This document shows, piece by piece, positions 25,137 through 35,283 of a DNA stretch of 64,000 nucleotides. Numbering within the stretch: position 1 is the first letter of the stretch; each line of letters begins with the position of its first letter. The translations under genes were made by a program, and so were the position numbers. Under the pieces are notes generated by a model. The model saw only the letters and a program-made list of their open reading frames with translations, did no database searches and was not told where the DNA came from. Source of the stretch: Antarctobacter heliothermus (GTDB lineage Bacteria; Pseudomonadota; Alphaproteobacteria; Rhodobacterales; Rhodobacteraceae). The stretch spans positions 2,416,001 through 2,480,000 of the forward strand of contig NZ_CP022540.1 of NCBI RefSeq assembly GCF_002237555.1, written 5' to 3'.

Positions 25137-25473
25137 GTGAAATTTCCTCCGGGTTTCTGATTTGAAACTTGTCCGAGGGCCGATCTGCCCTGCGGTGACA
25201 CCAGAGTGCGCCGAGACTTGGTTTCGGACCATTCACGGGCCCGTGCATCACGGGGGCGTCAGGCCGCGTGTCGCGGGCGTGAACCTTCCAGTGCGGGAGG
25301 GTGCGATTTCGGCCCGGGAAAAGGGCGTATTGAAATGATTGTTGCGATTCAAACCATGCTGCAGGGCAGAATGTTACAGGTTTCCCGTCCGGTCCGGCGG
25401 GGCCGACACGGCGTATCACGCAATTTGTCAGGCTTGTAACGCAGCAGCCCGGCGTTTCCGTCGCAGGTTTTGC
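25137..25473. other. Gene-free interval upstream of bufA
   Basis: About 340 bases without a convincing gene. Read towards bufA it contains GTAAC and TTTCCCG segments that could belong to an extracytoplasmic-function sigma promoter, but no pair with proper spacing is clear enough to call. No regulator gene for the bufferin operon is adjacent. Confidence 0.5.
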
Positions 25474-25506
25474 AAAAAAAGTCGGCCGCCCCGATTGGGA
25501 CGGCCG
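25474..25506 (-). terminator. Rho-independent terminator of thrS
   Basis: Read on the minus strand: a ten-bp stem CGGCCGTCCC / GGGGCGGCCG with one G-U pair and an AATC loop, followed by GAC and seven T residues (complement of the A-run at 25474-25480). It starts 28 bases after the thrS stop. Confidence 0.9.
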
Positions 25507-25533
25507 GAATGGCTTTAATTTGGTGTCTGTGGA

Positions 25534-27516
25534 TCAGTCGCGCAGGTCTGGCGCAGTTGCGTCCGCTGACAAAAGCGCCACGATCTCGTCCAGTGCCGCC
25601 ACCTGCGTCTGCTTTTCGCCAAGGCGGCGGACGGTCACGGTGCGTTCTTCAACTTCGCGGTGGCCGACGGCAAGGATCACGGGCACCTTGCCGACCGAAT
25701 GCTCACGCACCTTGTAGTTGATCTTTTCGTTGCGCACATCCGCCTCGGCGCGGACACCGGCGGCGGTTAGTTGGGCGACTACCTCTGCCACATAATCATC
25801 CGCCTCCGATGTGATCGAGGCCACAACGACCTGACGCGGGGCCAGCCAGAAGGGCAGCTTGCCGGCATGTTCCTCGATCAGGATGCCGATGAAGCGCTCG
25901 AAACTACCCAGCGTCGCGCGGTGCAACATGAAGGGCCGTGTCTTGTCGCCGCTTTGCGAGATGTAGGAGGCGCCCAGACGTTCCGGCAGGTTCGGGTCTA
26001 CTTGGAAGGTGCCGCATTGCCAGACCCGCCCGATCGCGTCGGTCAGGTAGAAGTCCAGCTTGGGCCCGTAGAACGCGCCGTCGCCCGGTTCCAGCACATA
26101 GTCGCGGCCCACGGCCTTGATCGCGTTCTCCAGCGCGTTTTCAACATAGTCCCAGCTTTCCTCGGTGCCGACGCGCTTTTCAGGACGGGTGGCAAAGCGA
26201 ATTTCGAACTCGGGGAAGCCCAGCTCGCGGTAGATGTCGGCGAGAAAGTCGATGAACCGCGCGCATTCCTCCTGAATCTGATCCTCGGTGCAGAAGATAT
26301 GCGCATCGTCCTGCGTGAACCCGCGCACCCGCATGATGCCATGCAGCGCGCCCGAAGGCTCGAACCGCGAGCACGATCCGAATTCGGCCAGACGCAAGGG
26401 CAGGTCGCGATACGATTTCAGACCCTGATTGAACACCTGCACGTGGCAGGGACAGTTCATCGGCTTCAGCGCATTGATGCGGGTATGGCCCTTGTCCTTG
26501 ACCACGGCGTCGTCGTTTTCACCGTCGCGGGATTCATCCACCTCGACGATGAACATGTGGTGCTGGTACTTGTCCCAGTGGCCAGAGGCCTCCCACAATT
26601 TACGGTCGACGACCTGCGGGGTGTTGATTTCCCGATAGCCACCTGCGCGCTGTTTGCGGCGCATGTAGTCCTGCAGCTGGGTGTAAATGGTCCAGCCGTT
26701 GGGATGCCAGAACACCTGACCGGGCGCCTCTTCCTGCATGTGGAACAGGTCCATCTCGCGGCCCAGCTTGCGGTGGTCGCGTTTGGCGGCCTCCTCCAGC
26801 ATGTGCAGGTGCTTTTTCAGGTCTTCCTTGTTCTTAAAGGCGACGCCGTAGATCCGCTGTAGCATCTGGCGCTTGCTGTCGCCGCGCCAATAGGCCCCCG
26901 CCACGCTCATTAGTTTGAAGGCGTCGCCGGGAACCTGTCCGGTGTGTTGCAGGTGCGGGCCACGGCAGAGGTCTTGCCAGTGGCCGTGCCAATACATGCG
27001 CAGCGGCTCATCGCCGGGGATCGCCTCGATCAACTCGACTTTATAAGGTTCATTGTTGGCCTCGTAGAAGGCCACCGCGCGGGCGCGTTCCCAGATCTCG
27101 GTGGTGACGGGGTCGCGGCGGTTGATGATCTCTTTCATCTTCTTTTCGATCGCGCCGAGATCTTCGGGGGTGAACGGCTCTTCGCGGTCAAAGTCGTAGT
27201 ACCAGCCGTTGTCGATCACCGGACCGATGGTGACTTTGACGCCGGGCCACAGTTCCTGCACCGCGCGCGCCATAATGTGCGCAAGGTCGTGCCGGATCAA
27301 TTCCAGCGCGGGTGCCTCATCGGCCAAAGTGTTGATCGCGATATGTGCGTCAGCCTCGATCGGCCATTGCAGGTCCCAGTGCGCATCGCCCACGGTGGCG
27401 GAAATCGCCTTCTTGCCAAGCGATTTGGAAATGCTCGCAGCCACTTCGGCAGGGGTCACGCCCTTGTCGAAGTCACGTTTTGAGCCATCGGGAAAGGTCA
27501 GGGAAATCTGGGCCAT
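25534..27516 (-). CDS. thrS: Threonyl-tRNA synthetase
   Basis: 660 residues beginning [20 protein letters not shown] at 27516 with GAGGAG upstream. Domains in order: TGS (1-60), editing/SAD domain ([19 protein letters not shown], the HxxxH set and the Cys-His region), class II catalytic core with motif 2 ([20 protein letters not shown]) and the zinc Cys of [12 protein letters not shown], motif 3 ([19 protein letters not shown]), then an anticodon-binding domain ([15 protein letters not shown]). It charges tRNA-Thr. It is a complete housekeeping gene with its own terminator. Confidence 0.98.
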   Translation of the reverse strand: MAQISLTFPDGSKRDFDKGVTPAEVAASISKSLGKKAISATVGDAHWDLQWPIEADAHIAINTLADEAPALELIRHDLAHIMARAVQELWPGVKVTIGPVIDNGWYYDFDREEPFTPEDLGAIEKKMKEIINRRDPVTTEIWERARAVAFYEANNEPYKVELIEAIPGDEPLRMYWHGHWQDLCRGPHLQHTGQVPGDAFKLMSVAGAYWRGDSKRQMLQRIYGVAFKNKEDLKKHLHMLEEAAKRDHRKLGREMDLFHMQEEAPGQVFWHPNGWTIYTQLQDYMRRKQRAGGYREINTPQVVDRKLWEASGHWDKYQHHMFIVEVDESRDGENDDAVVKDKGHTRINALKPMNCPCHVQVFNQGLKSYRDLPLRLAEFGSCSRFEPSGALHGIMRVRGFTQDDAHIFCTEDQIQEECARFIDFLADIYRELGFPEFEIRFATRPEKRVGTEESWDYVENALENAIKAVGRDYVLEPGDGAFYGPKLDFYLTDAIGRVWQCGTFQVDPNLPERLGASYISQSGDKTRPFMLHRATLGSFERFIGILIEEHAGKLPFWLAPRQVVVASITSEADDYVAEVVAQLTAAGVRAEADVRNEKINYKVREHSVGKVPVILAVGHREVEERTVTVRRLGEKQTQVAALDEIVALLSADATAPDLRD

Positions 27517-27631
27517 CAGCCTCAACTCCTCGTCAGTTTGGCGCCCACGGAACGCCCGGTTGCGGGTTATGTTTTGCGGGCCTGCTTTTGCGCCTGTCGA
27601 GTGGAGCTGTCAAGCTGTGTCGGGTCCGGCG

Positions 27632-28003
27632 TCACAGCCCGGCTTTCAGGAAATGCTGGCGGATCTCTTCCAACACGTCGCCCGGGGTTTGGGGATCTTC
27701 TGCAAAGAACCAGTATTCGCCGTAGGGGTCGTGAATGGCGATCTCCCAGCCCCGCCAGGAAAAGGTGATCCACGCGTCGGTGACGGATTGAACGTTTGCC
27801 TTGCGCTTGACGTGTTTGAGACGCCACAGGCTGCGCCAAAGCTGGCCGGGCGATTTCACGATCGGTAGGGTCAGAAAGTTCCGCGACCCGTCGCGCATCC
27901 TGAAATCCGTCAGTGAGGTGTCCGGGTCCATCTGCCAGTGCCCTTCCGTGATTGTGGTGTAAGCGTAGCGCCGGGCGCAGCCCCGCTCAATGAGGGCTTT
28001 CAT
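27632..28003 (-). CDS. Conserved hypothetical protein
   Basis: 123 residues starting MKALIERGCARRYAYTTITEG, with no signal peptide or membrane helix and a Trp-rich middle (LWRSLWRLKHVKR, ITFSWRGWEIAIHDPYGEYWFF). It resembles small proteins conserved in Rhodobacterales without a known role. The ATG at 28003 is preceded only by CAGGTC, so the start is not firm; the frame is open to 28054, which would overlap the divergent glycosylase start. It lies between thrS and the DNA glycosylase gene. Confidence 0.65.
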   Translation of the reverse strand: MKALIERGCARRYAYTTITEGHWQMDPDTSLTDFRMRDGSRNFLTLPIVKSPGQLWRSLWRLKHVKRKANVQSVTDAWITFSWRGWEIAIHDPYGEYWFFAEDPQTPGDVLEEIRQHFLKAGL

Positions 28004-28052
28004 GACCTGACGGGCTCTGCCACTGTCTGGCCGGTCACACCCGGAGGGAACC

Positions 28053-28724
28053 ATGCAGACATATCAAGAGATCCTGAACATCGCGGCGGACCGCAAGGGC
28101 GGTAAGGACGCGGTACTGGCGGATATGCCCAAGGTGCTGAGCGCGGATGATCTTGCCGCCATTCCGGACAACCTCTGGCTGGCGCAAATGGCGCGCGGGA
28201 TTTTTCAGGCCGGGATCAGTTGGCAGGTTGTGGAAAACAAGTGGGTCGGCATCGAAGAGGCCTTCTACAACTTTGATGTCGGGCGTGTGGCCGTGATGTC
28301 CGAAGACTGGTTCGACGAATTGCTGGACGATCCGCGCATCGTGCGCAGCCCGCCCAAGGTCGAGGCGATCCAGCACAACGCCGCCTTTATTCAGGAGGTC
28401 GCCGCCGAGGCAGGCAGTTTCGGGCGCAAGATCGGCGATTGGCCGGCTGAGGATTTCGCCGGGCTGCTGGAGTGGTTGAAAAAGAACGGTTCGCGTCTGG
28501 GCGGGGCCACAGGAGCCTATGCGCTGCGGTATCTGGGCAAGGAAAGTTATGTGCTGTCGCCGTCCGTGGTGGCGCGGCTGGAGGCAGAGGGCGTGATCGA
28601 CAAGGAGCCGACCTCGAAAAAGGCGATGGCGGCGGTGCAGGCTGCGTTCAATGCGTGGAAGGCGGAAAGTGGCGAGAGCCTGACGGTGATCAGCCGCGTA
28701 TTGGCGCAAAGCATCGACGGCTAG
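28053..28724 (+). CDS. DNA-3-methyladenine glycosylase I-family protein (Tag-like)
   Basis: 223 residues. The core GIFQAGISWQVVENKWVG, FYNFDVGRVAVM, DDPRIVRSPPKVEAIQHNA matches the Tag family, which excises 3-methyladenine in base-excision repair. The ATG is preceded by CGGAGGGAACC. Unlike E. coli Tag, which holds a zinc with two Cys and two His residues, this protein contains no cysteine at all, so the zinc snap is absent. The N-terminal 30 residues are also unlike E. coli Tag. A repair role is probable; substrate range may differ. Confidence 0.85.
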   Translation: MQTYQEILNIAADRKGGKDAVLADMPKVLSADDLAAIPDNLWLAQMARGIFQAGISWQVVENKWVGIEEAFYNFDVGRVAVMSEDWFDELLDDPRIVRSPPKVEAIQHNAAFIQEVAAEAGSFGRKIGDWPAEDFAGLLEWLKKNGSRLGGATGAYALRYLGKESYVLSPSVVARLEAEGVIDKEPTSKKAMAAVQAAFNAWKAESGESLTVISRVLAQSIDG

Positions 28725-28825
28725 AGGCACGCTCGCCCGACGGTTGCGGTGCGCAGCGATCCGGAGCCGATGTGCGCTGCGCTCTTGACGCGGAACTGGA
28801 TGCGATTGGCCTTGCGGCCAAACGC

Positions 28826-30115
28826 TTATGCGCCGGTAACGCGCCAGATGATGTCACCCACATCATCCGCCATCAGGAGCGACTTCTTGTCCGCGCCGAG
28901 AGTTACGCCGACGGGGCGTCCGTAGGCGATCTTTTCATCGTCGGACAGGAAGCCGCTGAGAATGTCCCGCGGCGCACCGCTGGGTGCGCCGTTCTCAAAG
29001 GGTACAAAGATCAGCTTGTAGCCGCTCAGTTTGGAGCGGTTCCATGATCCGTGCTGCCCGATCACCATGCCGTCGCCGAATCCCGGCAGAGTTCCTGCTG
29101 GCATCCAGCACAGACCAAGCGACGCCGTATGCCCGCCCAATGCATAATCCGGCTTGATCGCGCGTGCGACCAATGCGGCGTCCTGTGTGACCCGGTCGTC
29201 TACCGTGTCTCCCCAATAGCAATAGGGCCAACCGTAGAAGCCGCCCTCTTGCACCGAGGTCAGGTAATCCGGCGGCGTTTCGTCCCCCAGTCCGTCGCGT
29301 TCGTTGACAACCGTCCAAAGCGCGCCGGTTGTCGGTTCCCACGCCATGCCGACCGCATTGCGCAGCCCCGAAGCAAAGATACGGGCTGCGCCGGTCTCGA
29401 CATCCAGTTCCCAGATTGCGGCGCGCCCCTGTTCTGCCTCCATGCCCTGATCGCCGATATTCGACAACGACCCGACACCAGCGTAGATCTTGGTGCCATC
29501 GGGTGACACGATCAGGCTGCGGGTCCAGTGGCCATGCGGTTTGAAATCGACCAGCTTTTGCCCGGTCCCGGTCAGCGACGTCGCATCAGGCGTATAGTCA
29601 AAAACCACGATGCCATCGGTGTTGCCGAGGTAAAACCGGCTCCCGATCAGCGCCATGCCAAAGGGCTGGTTCTGGTTCTCGACAAACACCTCGCGGATTT
29701 CGGCCACCCCGTCGCCGTCTGCATCCCGCCACAGGGTCACGCGGTTGGCGCTGACGCCGATCGCCTTGGCCCGTCGCATTGTCGCCTGTGCCGCGTGGTC
29801 CATCAGTGTCTTGGGCGGCCCCGCCTGTTCTTTCGATTCCGCGACGAGGACATCGCCGTTCGGCAGGACCTCGATCCAACGGGGGTGCTCCAGTCCGGAT
29901 GCAAAGGCGTTGACCTTGAGCCCGGGCGCGCAGGTGGGGACGTGGCCGTTTTTCCAGCCTTGGGCGACGGGCATTTTTAGCGTCATGATGCCCTGTTTGC
30001 GGGCATCGGGGATCTGCGGGCTGGCGCCCATGGCCTGATGTGACGGCGCGCCAACGCGACGCAGCAGCGCCACGGCCCCCCCCACCACAGCAGTCGCCTT
30101 TGCGATAAATTCCAT
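28826..30115 (-). CDS. Sorbosone/glucose dehydrogenase-like beta-propeller protein
   Basis: 429 residues, starting MEFIAKATAVVGGAVALL, an N-terminal membrane anchor or signal, with GGAGG before the ATG at 30115. The body is the six-bladed propeller of soluble PQQ/sorbosone dehydrogenases: GLEHPRWIEVLPNGDVLVAE, VSPDGTKIYAGVGSLSN, ASGLRNAVGMAWEP, VNERDGLGDETPPDYL, GFYGWPYCYWG, and a last-blade HGSWNRSKLSGYKL. The conserved HPRW/NER/HGSWNR residues surround the usual active site. It probably oxidises an aldose or polyol in the periplasm, though many homologues lack shown activity. It is divergent from an ABC operon. Confidence 0.9.
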   Translation of the reverse strand: MEFIAKATAVVGGAVALLRRVGAPSHQAMGASPQIPDARKQGIMTLKMPVAQGWKNGHVPTCAPGLKVNAFASGLEHPRWIEVLPNGDVLVAESKEQAGPPKTLMDHAAQATMRRAKAIGVSANRVTLWRDADGDGVAEIREVFVENQNQPFGMALIGSRFYLGNTDGIVVFDYTPDATSLTGTGQKLVDFKPHGHWTRSLIVSPDGTKIYAGVGSLSNIGDQGMEAEQGRAAIWELDVETGAARIFASGLRNAVGMAWEPTTGALWTVVNERDGLGDETPPDYLTSVQEGGFYGWPYCYWGDTVDDRVTQDAALVARAIKPDYALGGHTASLGLCWMPAGTLPGFGDGMVIGQHGSWNRSKLSGYKLIFVPFENGAPSGAPRDILSGFLSDDEKIAYGRPVGVTLGADKKSLLMADDVGDIIWRVTGA

Positions 30116-30381
30116 GTCCGGCCTCCGTTCTGATCGATGACCATCCTTGCCAGTGTCCACGACACGCAACAACTGTTTTCCCGTACAGGGGCGGTGTGCC
30201 GTGCAAACTGTGCGCGACGTAGGTTCGGACATCTCGGGCAAAGTCGCGTGGCAGTTCTTTGTTCACATAACTGACAAGAACATCGCCCATAAGGCCGAGG
30301 CTCGTCAAAAAAGTTTGACCATTCGGTAAACGCTGCGCATCCTGTGGCAAAACACGATCCGAACAAAAACAGGGGAAGACC

Positions 30382-31446
30382 ATGACCAAGACATTGCTAA
30401 CCACGACCTGCCTCGCCCTACTGGGCCTGGCACAGGCGGCGTCGGCCGACACGCTTCGGCTGCTGACTTGGGGCGGCTATGCCCCCGACGAGGTCATCGA
30501 GATGTTTGAGGCCGAGACTGGCCACACCGTCGAAGTGACCAAATCCAACAACGAAGAAATGATTGCCAAGCTGCGTGCCACGGGCGGCGGCGGCTTTGAC
30601 CTTGTGCAGCCTTCGCAGGACCGGGTCATGGGTCCGCAGATGGAATTCGGAATCTACAAACCCATTGATGTTTCCAAGCTGGACCAGTCCCTGTTCATCC
30701 CGTCGATGTTGATGGCCACCATGGCCAACACCACCGTTGGCGACGAGGTCTACGGTGTACCGCATGTCTGGGGCACCTCCGGTCTGGTGATGAACACTGC
30801 CTTGGCGGGTGAAGTGGTCAAGGACTACACCGACCTGTGTGATCCTGCTGTCGCGGGCAAGGTGTCCTACCGCCTGAAGCGTCCGACGCTGATCGGATTT
30901 GCCTTCGCAATGGGCGAAGATCCCTTTGCCGCCTACGGCGACGAAGAGAAGTACAAAGAGATCATGGGCAAGGTCGAGGCCAAGTTGACCGAGTGCAAGG
31001 CCAACGTCAAAACCTACTGGGGTGGCGGCGATGAACTGATGAACCTCGTGCGTTCGGGCGAAGTGACCGCGTCGATGGCATGGGACACCGGCGGCTGGAA
31101 GCTGAACGAAGACAACGCTGACATCACCTTTGTCGCGCCCGCATCGGGTGCGCTGGGCTGGATCGATACCTTTGTTCTGCCCGCCAAGGGGCAGGCCGAT
31201 GATGCCGCCTATGCTTGGATCAACTTTGTGATGCAGCCGGAAATTGCGGCCAAAATCACGGCTGTGGCTGGCAACTTCACCGCTTCTGCCGGGGCGGATG
31301 AATTTGCCGAGGAAGCGCTGAAAGCCAAGTATCAGGCCAGCTTTCCGCAGGAGGCCATCGACAACATCAAGTGGTATCCGCCGGTTCCCGCCGGTCTGGA
31401 AGCCATCGAAGGTGACGTCCTAGACCGTGTCCAAGCCGCCAACTAA
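30382..31446 (+). CDS. ABC transporter substrate-binding protein, spermidine/putrescine type
   Basis: 354 residues with a signal peptide (MTKTLLTTTCLALLGLAQAASA) and the PotD/PotF opening LRLLTWGGYAPDEVIEMFEAE; later VPHVWGTSGLVMNT and VKTYWGGGDELMNLVRSGEV, AWDTGGWKLNED, IDTFVLPAKG. It belongs to the periplasmic-binding-protein type 2 group for polyamines and related cations. GGGGAAG lies just before the ATG. It is first in a four-gene operon with an ATPase and two permeases. Confidence 0.94.
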   Translation: MTKTLLTTTCLALLGLAQAASADTLRLLTWGGYAPDEVIEMFEAETGHTVEVTKSNNEEMIAKLRATGGGGFDLVQPSQDRVMGPQMEFGIYKPIDVSKLDQSLFIPSMLMATMANTTVGDEVYGVPHVWGTSGLVMNTALAGEVVKDYTDLCDPAVAGKVSYRLKRPTLIGFAFAMGEDPFAAYGDEEKYKEIMGKVEAKLTECKANVKTYWGGGDELMNLVRSGEVTASMAWDTGGWKLNEDNADITFVAPASGALGWIDTFVLPAKGQADDAAYAWINFVMQPEIAAKITAVAGNFTASAGADEFAEEALKAKYQASFPQEAIDNIKWYPPVPAGLEAIEGDVLDRVQAAN

Positions 31447-31533
31447 TCACTTGTGACAGGGGCGGCATCGGTAGTCCCGGTGCCGCCCATTTCGTTTCGG
31501 ACAGACCCTGAAACGCCTTGAACGGACCTCTGC

Positions 31534-32625
31534 ATGACCCCTGATCTGGAATGCGCTGACCTGGTGAAGCAGTTCGGCCAAACAACAGCCGTAGACAACG
31601 TCTCTTTCTCGGTGCCGCCGGGTAGTTTCTTTTCGATCCTCGGACCGTCGGGCTGTGGCAAGACGACAATCATGCGGATGATCGCGGGGTTTCTTGATCC
31701 AACATCCGGCGACATTCGGATCAAGGGCGGATCGGTTCTGGACACGCCGCCCAACAAGCGCCCGGTGAACATGGTGTTCCAGCATCTGGCACTGTTCCCG
31801 ATGATGACCATTGCGGAAAACATCGGTTATGGGTTGCGGCGGCAGAAGATGCCAAGGGATCAGATCGGCCGTAAGGTCGATGAGGCGCTGGACCGGATCG
31901 GCCTGCCGGGCATCGGCGGACGCAAGGTGGATGAACTGTCGGGCGGGCAAAAACAGCGCGTCGCCATCGCCCGCTGCATGGTTTTGGAGCCGGATGTCCT
32001 CTTGCTGGACGAGCCACTGGGCGCGCTGGATCTGAAGCTGCGCGAACATATGAAAGTGGAACTGAAGGCGCTTCAAGCGGCCTTTGATACCACGTTTGTC
32101 TATATCACCCATGACCAGTCCGAGGCGCTGGTGATGTCCGACCAGATCGCCGTGATGAACGCCGGACGGTTTGAGCAGGTCGGCACCGGGCAGGATCTGT
32201 ACTATCGCCCGGACACGCCCTTTGTGGCCGGGTTCATCGGTGAAGCGAACCGCTGGAAAGGCCGGATTGAGCGCGCAGAAGGCTCTTCGCTGGAAATGCG
32301 CACAGAGACGGGTCTTGCGATGCGCGCGACGGCTACCGGCACCCTGGCCCCCGGCGACACCGCTGAGATTTTCGTGCGGCCCGAGTCGATTCGCCTTGCC
32401 GCCACTGCCGAGGCGCTCAGCGCCTTTGACAACCAGTTGCAAGGCACTGTCACCAGTATCTTGTTCAACGGCGCGGCCTCTCGGGTGCTGGTACAGGACA
32501 GCGTGGGCGAAACGCTGGAGGTCACCTTGCCCCAGTCGGGGGAGTTTGCGACCCTAAAGCGCGGTGACACGCTGCACATCGGTTGGGGGGCTGCGCAAGC
32601 CACCTGCTTTGCGGTGGCGGCCTGA
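31534..32625 (+). CDS. ABC transporter ATP-binding protein, PotA type
   Basis: 363 residues. Walker A GPSGCGKTT, Q-loop VFQHLALFPMMTIAENI, signature LSGGQKQRVAIAR, Walker B VLLLDEPLGALDLKLR, switch His in YITHDQSEAL, then the regulatory TOBE domain (RPESIRLAAT). All motifs are intact, in contrast to the glycerol ATPases further on. It energises import by the two adjacent permeases. Its stop overlaps the next start (TGATG). Confidence 0.96.
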   Translation: MTPDLECADLVKQFGQTTAVDNVSFSVPPGSFFSILGPSGCGKTTIMRMIAGFLDPTSGDIRIKGGSVLDTPPNKRPVNMVFQHLALFPMMTIAENIGYGLRRQKMPRDQIGRKVDEALDRIGLPGIGGRKVDELSGGQKQRVAIARCMVLEPDVLLLDEPLGALDLKLREHMKVELKALQAAFDTTFVYITHDQSEALVMSDQIAVMNAGRFEQVGTGQDLYYRPDTPFVAGFIGEANRWKGRIERAEGSSLEMRTETGLAMRATATGTLAPGDTAEIFVRPESIRLAATAEALSAFDNQLQGTVTSILFNGAASRVLVQDSVGETLEVTLPQSGEFATLKRGDTLHIGWGAAQATCFAVAA

Positions 32626-33482
32626 TGCGCCTGCATGCCCGGATCGGATTCATCTTGTTATTGACACCGCTGGTGTTGTGGCTGGGTATGCTGATCGTCA
32701 TTCCGCATATCGACATGTTGCTGATCAGCTTGCGCGAACGTATCAGTTTTGGCGTCTATGAAACCAACCTGTCCCAGTACGAAAAGGCGCTGACAGAGCC
32801 GCTGTATCTTCGGACATTCTGGCGCACGGCCGTCATGTCGGTGCTGGCCACGGCCATCACGCTACTGATCGCCTTTCCTGTGGCCTACTACATCGCCAAG
32901 ATGGCCAAGGGCCGGTTGCAACAGGTGCTGTTCATGCTGTGCCTGATCCCGTTCTACGTCTCTGAACTGGTGCGTACCTTTGGCTGGATGATCCTGCTGC
33001 GGGAAACCGGACTGATTTCGAACCTGTTGCAATGGGCCGGACTGGCGGACCAGCCGGTCGAGATGCTGTATAACGATGCGGCGATGATGGTCGGCCTTGT
33101 CTACACCTCCATGCTGTTCATGGTGGTGCCGCTGGTCACGACGTTGGAAAGTCTGGACGATAGCGTGATCGAAGCGGGCTATGATTTAGGTGGCAACGGT
33201 GTGTCCGTACTGCGCGAGATCATTATCCCCCACGCCATGCCGGGCATTGTTTCCGGCTGTATCGTGGTGTTCATGCTATCGTTGGGCAACTACCTGACGC
33301 CGACGATGCTGGGCGGCAAGGACAGCCTGTGGTTCACCGAGATGATCTATAACCAGTTCATCGTACGTTCGAACTGGGAGCTGGGGGCGACCTTTGGCTT
33401 TATGCTGCTGGTGCTGTCGTCGGTGATCGTCTGGGGCATGTTGCGCCTGACCGGCCGCACGCTGCAAGAAACGATGGGATAA
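32625..33482 (+). CDS. ABC transporter permease, PotB type
   Basis: 285 residues, start MRLHARIGFILLLTPLVLW at 32625, coupled to the ATPase stop. Six hydrophobic helices; the ATPase-contact EAA loop reads EAGYDLGGNGVSVLREIIIPHAMPG. GLVYTSMLFMVVPLVTTLESLDD lies just before it, as in the PotB/PotH family. It pairs with the downstream permease. Confidence 0.95.
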   Translation: MRLHARIGFILLLTPLVLWLGMLIVIPHIDMLLISLRERISFGVYETNLSQYEKALTEPLYLRTFWRTAVMSVLATAITLLIAFPVAYYIAKMAKGRLQQVLFMLCLIPFYVSELVRTFGWMILLRETGLISNLLQWAGLADQPVEMLYNDAAMMVGLVYTSMLFMVVPLVTTLESLDDSVIEAGYDLGGNGVSVLREIIIPHAMPGIVSGCIVVFMLSLGNYLTPTMLGGKDSLWFTEMIYNQFIVRSNWELGATFGFMLLVLSSVIVWGMLRLTGRTLQETMG

Positions 33483-33486
33483 GGTC

Positions 33487-34335
33487 ATGATCCCCACAAT
33501 TCCCCAGTCCCGCAGCTTTCGCCTGATCTACGGCAGTTACGTCCTGTTGTTCTTTCTCTACCTCGCGCTGCCGCTGACCGTTGTCGCAGTCTTTGCGTTC
33601 AACGACAGTCAGTTTCCCTCTCTTCCGTGGGAAGGGTTCACCTGGAACTGGTTCTTCGGCGATACCCGCCCACAGATCGGTGTCTTTCATGAACGCGGCA
33701 TTCTGCGCGCGGTTGGCACTTCGGGTTTTGTTGCCGCTTGCGTGGCGGTGATGTCGGTGGCTGTTGGCACAACCAATGCTTTCCTTTTCAACCGCTATGA
33801 GTTCCGCGGCAAGGGCGCGCTGTATGTTCTGATGCTGCTGCCGCTGGTCGTCCCCGGCATCGTTCTGGGTATCTCGATCCTTGTGTTTTCCTCGACCCTT
33901 GCGAATGGTGTGTGGGATCTGGCGCAGATGGACATTCAGGCGCTGCGACCCGGCCTGTTGCTGGTGATCCTTGGCCAGTTCTCATTCATCACCACCATTG
34001 CCACGCTGGTCATCACCGCGCGTTTGCAAAAATTCGACCGCACATTGGAAGACGCGGCGCTGAACCTGGGCGCCACGCGCCTGACGGCGGTGCGGACCAT
34101 CACCATCCCGTTTCTGATGCCCGCCATGATCGGCGCGGTCGTCGTGGCCTTTTTGATGAGCTTTGAGAACTTCAACACCACGCTGATGCTGGTGGGGTCG
34201 GATGCGCCACTGACGATTGCCATGTTCGACCGCCTGAAAGAGGGATCTACACCGTTGCTGAACGCGGTGTCGCTGTTGCTGATGTTGGGCTCATCGCTGT
34301 TGGCGCTTGTGGTGATCCTGTTCCAGCGCCGCTAG
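33487..34335 (+). CDS. ABC transporter permease, PotC type
   Basis: 282 residues, six helices, with the EAA loop DAALNLGATRLTAVRTITIPFLMP and the PotC-type N-terminus YLALPLTVVAVFAFNDSQ. It starts four bases after the previous stop and completes the importer. The operon ends here; the DeoR-type regulator gene that follows is convergent. Confidence 0.95.
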   Translation: MIPTIPQSRSFRLIYGSYVLLFFLYLALPLTVVAVFAFNDSQFPSLPWEGFTWNWFFGDTRPQIGVFHERGILRAVGTSGFVAACVAVMSVAVGTTNAFLFNRYEFRGKGALYVLMLLPLVVPGIVLGISILVFSSTLANGVWDLAQMDIQALRPGLLLVILGQFSFITTIATLVITARLQKFDRTLEDAALNLGATRLTAVRTITIPFLMPAMIGAVVVAFLMSFENFNTTLMLVGSDAPLTIAMFDRLKEGSTPLLNAVSLLLMLGSSLLALVVILFQRR

Positions 34336-34360
34336 GCGTTAACGATCAGGCAGCTCGTCG

Positions 34361-35128
34361 TTATCTGTCCGGGGATATGACGATGTCCGTGCCCCAACCG
34401 CTGCACAGCGATGGCAGGTCGGGTGGCGGGGTGGCGTCGGTAAAGAAGACATCGACATCGGCGAGCGAGGCGATCCGTGCCGGTGCGCTGCGCGCGAATT
34501 TGGTGTGATCGGCCACAAGGTATGTCTTGCGCGACTGCCGCAGGATTGTCCGGCTGACACTGACCTCACGGATGTCGAAATCCAGCAGATCGCCGTCGCG
34601 GTCCAATGCGGAACAGCCGATGACCGCCAGATCGAACTTGAACTGCCGGATCGTCTCTGCCGCCAGATTGCCGATCAGGCCGCCATCGGAGCGGCGCAAT
34701 TGCCCGCCGGTCACAAGGATTTCGCAGGTTGGGTTGGCGACCAGAATATTGGCGACGTTCATGTTGTTGGTCACCACCATGAGATGTTCATGATGCAGGA
34801 GTTCGCGCGCCACCGCTTCGGTCGAGGTGCCGATATTGAGGAACAGCGAAATGCCGTTCGGGATCTGCGCGGCGCAGGCCTGCGCGATGGATTGTTTGGC
34901 CCCGGCGTTCAGCGAGCGGCGCTCTTCGTACCCGATATTGGTGGTTCCCGAAGGCAGAACAGCGCCACCATGAACACGTTCCAGCCGTCCGGCTTCGGCT
35001 AGGTCGGTCAGATCGCGGCGGATGGTCTGGAGCGTGACGCCGAAATGTTCGGCCAGATCATCGACCGAAACCTTGCCATCGCGGCGGGCGATTTCAAGGA
35101 TCTCGGGGTGACGGAAGGTTTGTGACAT
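34361..35128 (-). CDS. glpR: DeoR-family repressor GlpR
   Basis: 255 residues. N-terminal HTH (RHPEILEIARRDGKVSVDDLAEHFGVTLQTIRRDL, LERVHGGAVLP) and a DeoR sensor domain (SLFLNIGTSTEAVARELL, VVTNNMNVANIL, VADHTKF) that binds a sugar phosphate, in GlpR glycerol-3-phosphate. It is divergent from glpD across about 264 bases that include CGAAA direct repeats. Its position at the head of the glycerol genes supports GlpR. It probably represses glpD and the transporter operon until glycerol-3-phosphate accumulates. Confidence 0.92.
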   Translation of the reverse strand: MSQTFRHPEILEIARRDGKVSVDDLAEHFGVTLQTIRRDLTDLAEAGRLERVHGGAVLPSGTTNIGYEERRSLNAGAKQSIAQACAAQIPNGISLFLNIGTSTEAVARELLHHEHLMVVTNNMNVANILVANPTCEILVTGGQLRRSDGGLIGNLAAETIRQFKFDLAVIGCSALDRDGDLLDFDIREVSVSRTILRQSRKTYLVADHTKFARSAPARIASLADVDVFFTDATPPPDLPSLCSGWGTDIVISPDR

Positions 35129-35283
35129 CAGTGAGTGGGGTCCGGCAGGTTACGGGCTTTCACGGCCTTGGCGAGAGATACGGTCCCGATACAGTCGCGG
35201 CCGCGGTTCAGGATGGCAACCAGAAACACAAACCCAAGGTCGCCGTGGTGCCAATTGTGCCGGATTCGCACATGGAAGAGGTG

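Noticed and set aside
30315..30343. Sigma-70 promoter TTGACC plus CATCCT ahead of the polyamine-type ABC operon
   Set aside because: The -10 matches the consensus at only three positions; the TTTGACC/GGTAAA segment could as well be an operator, so neither is called as a feature.
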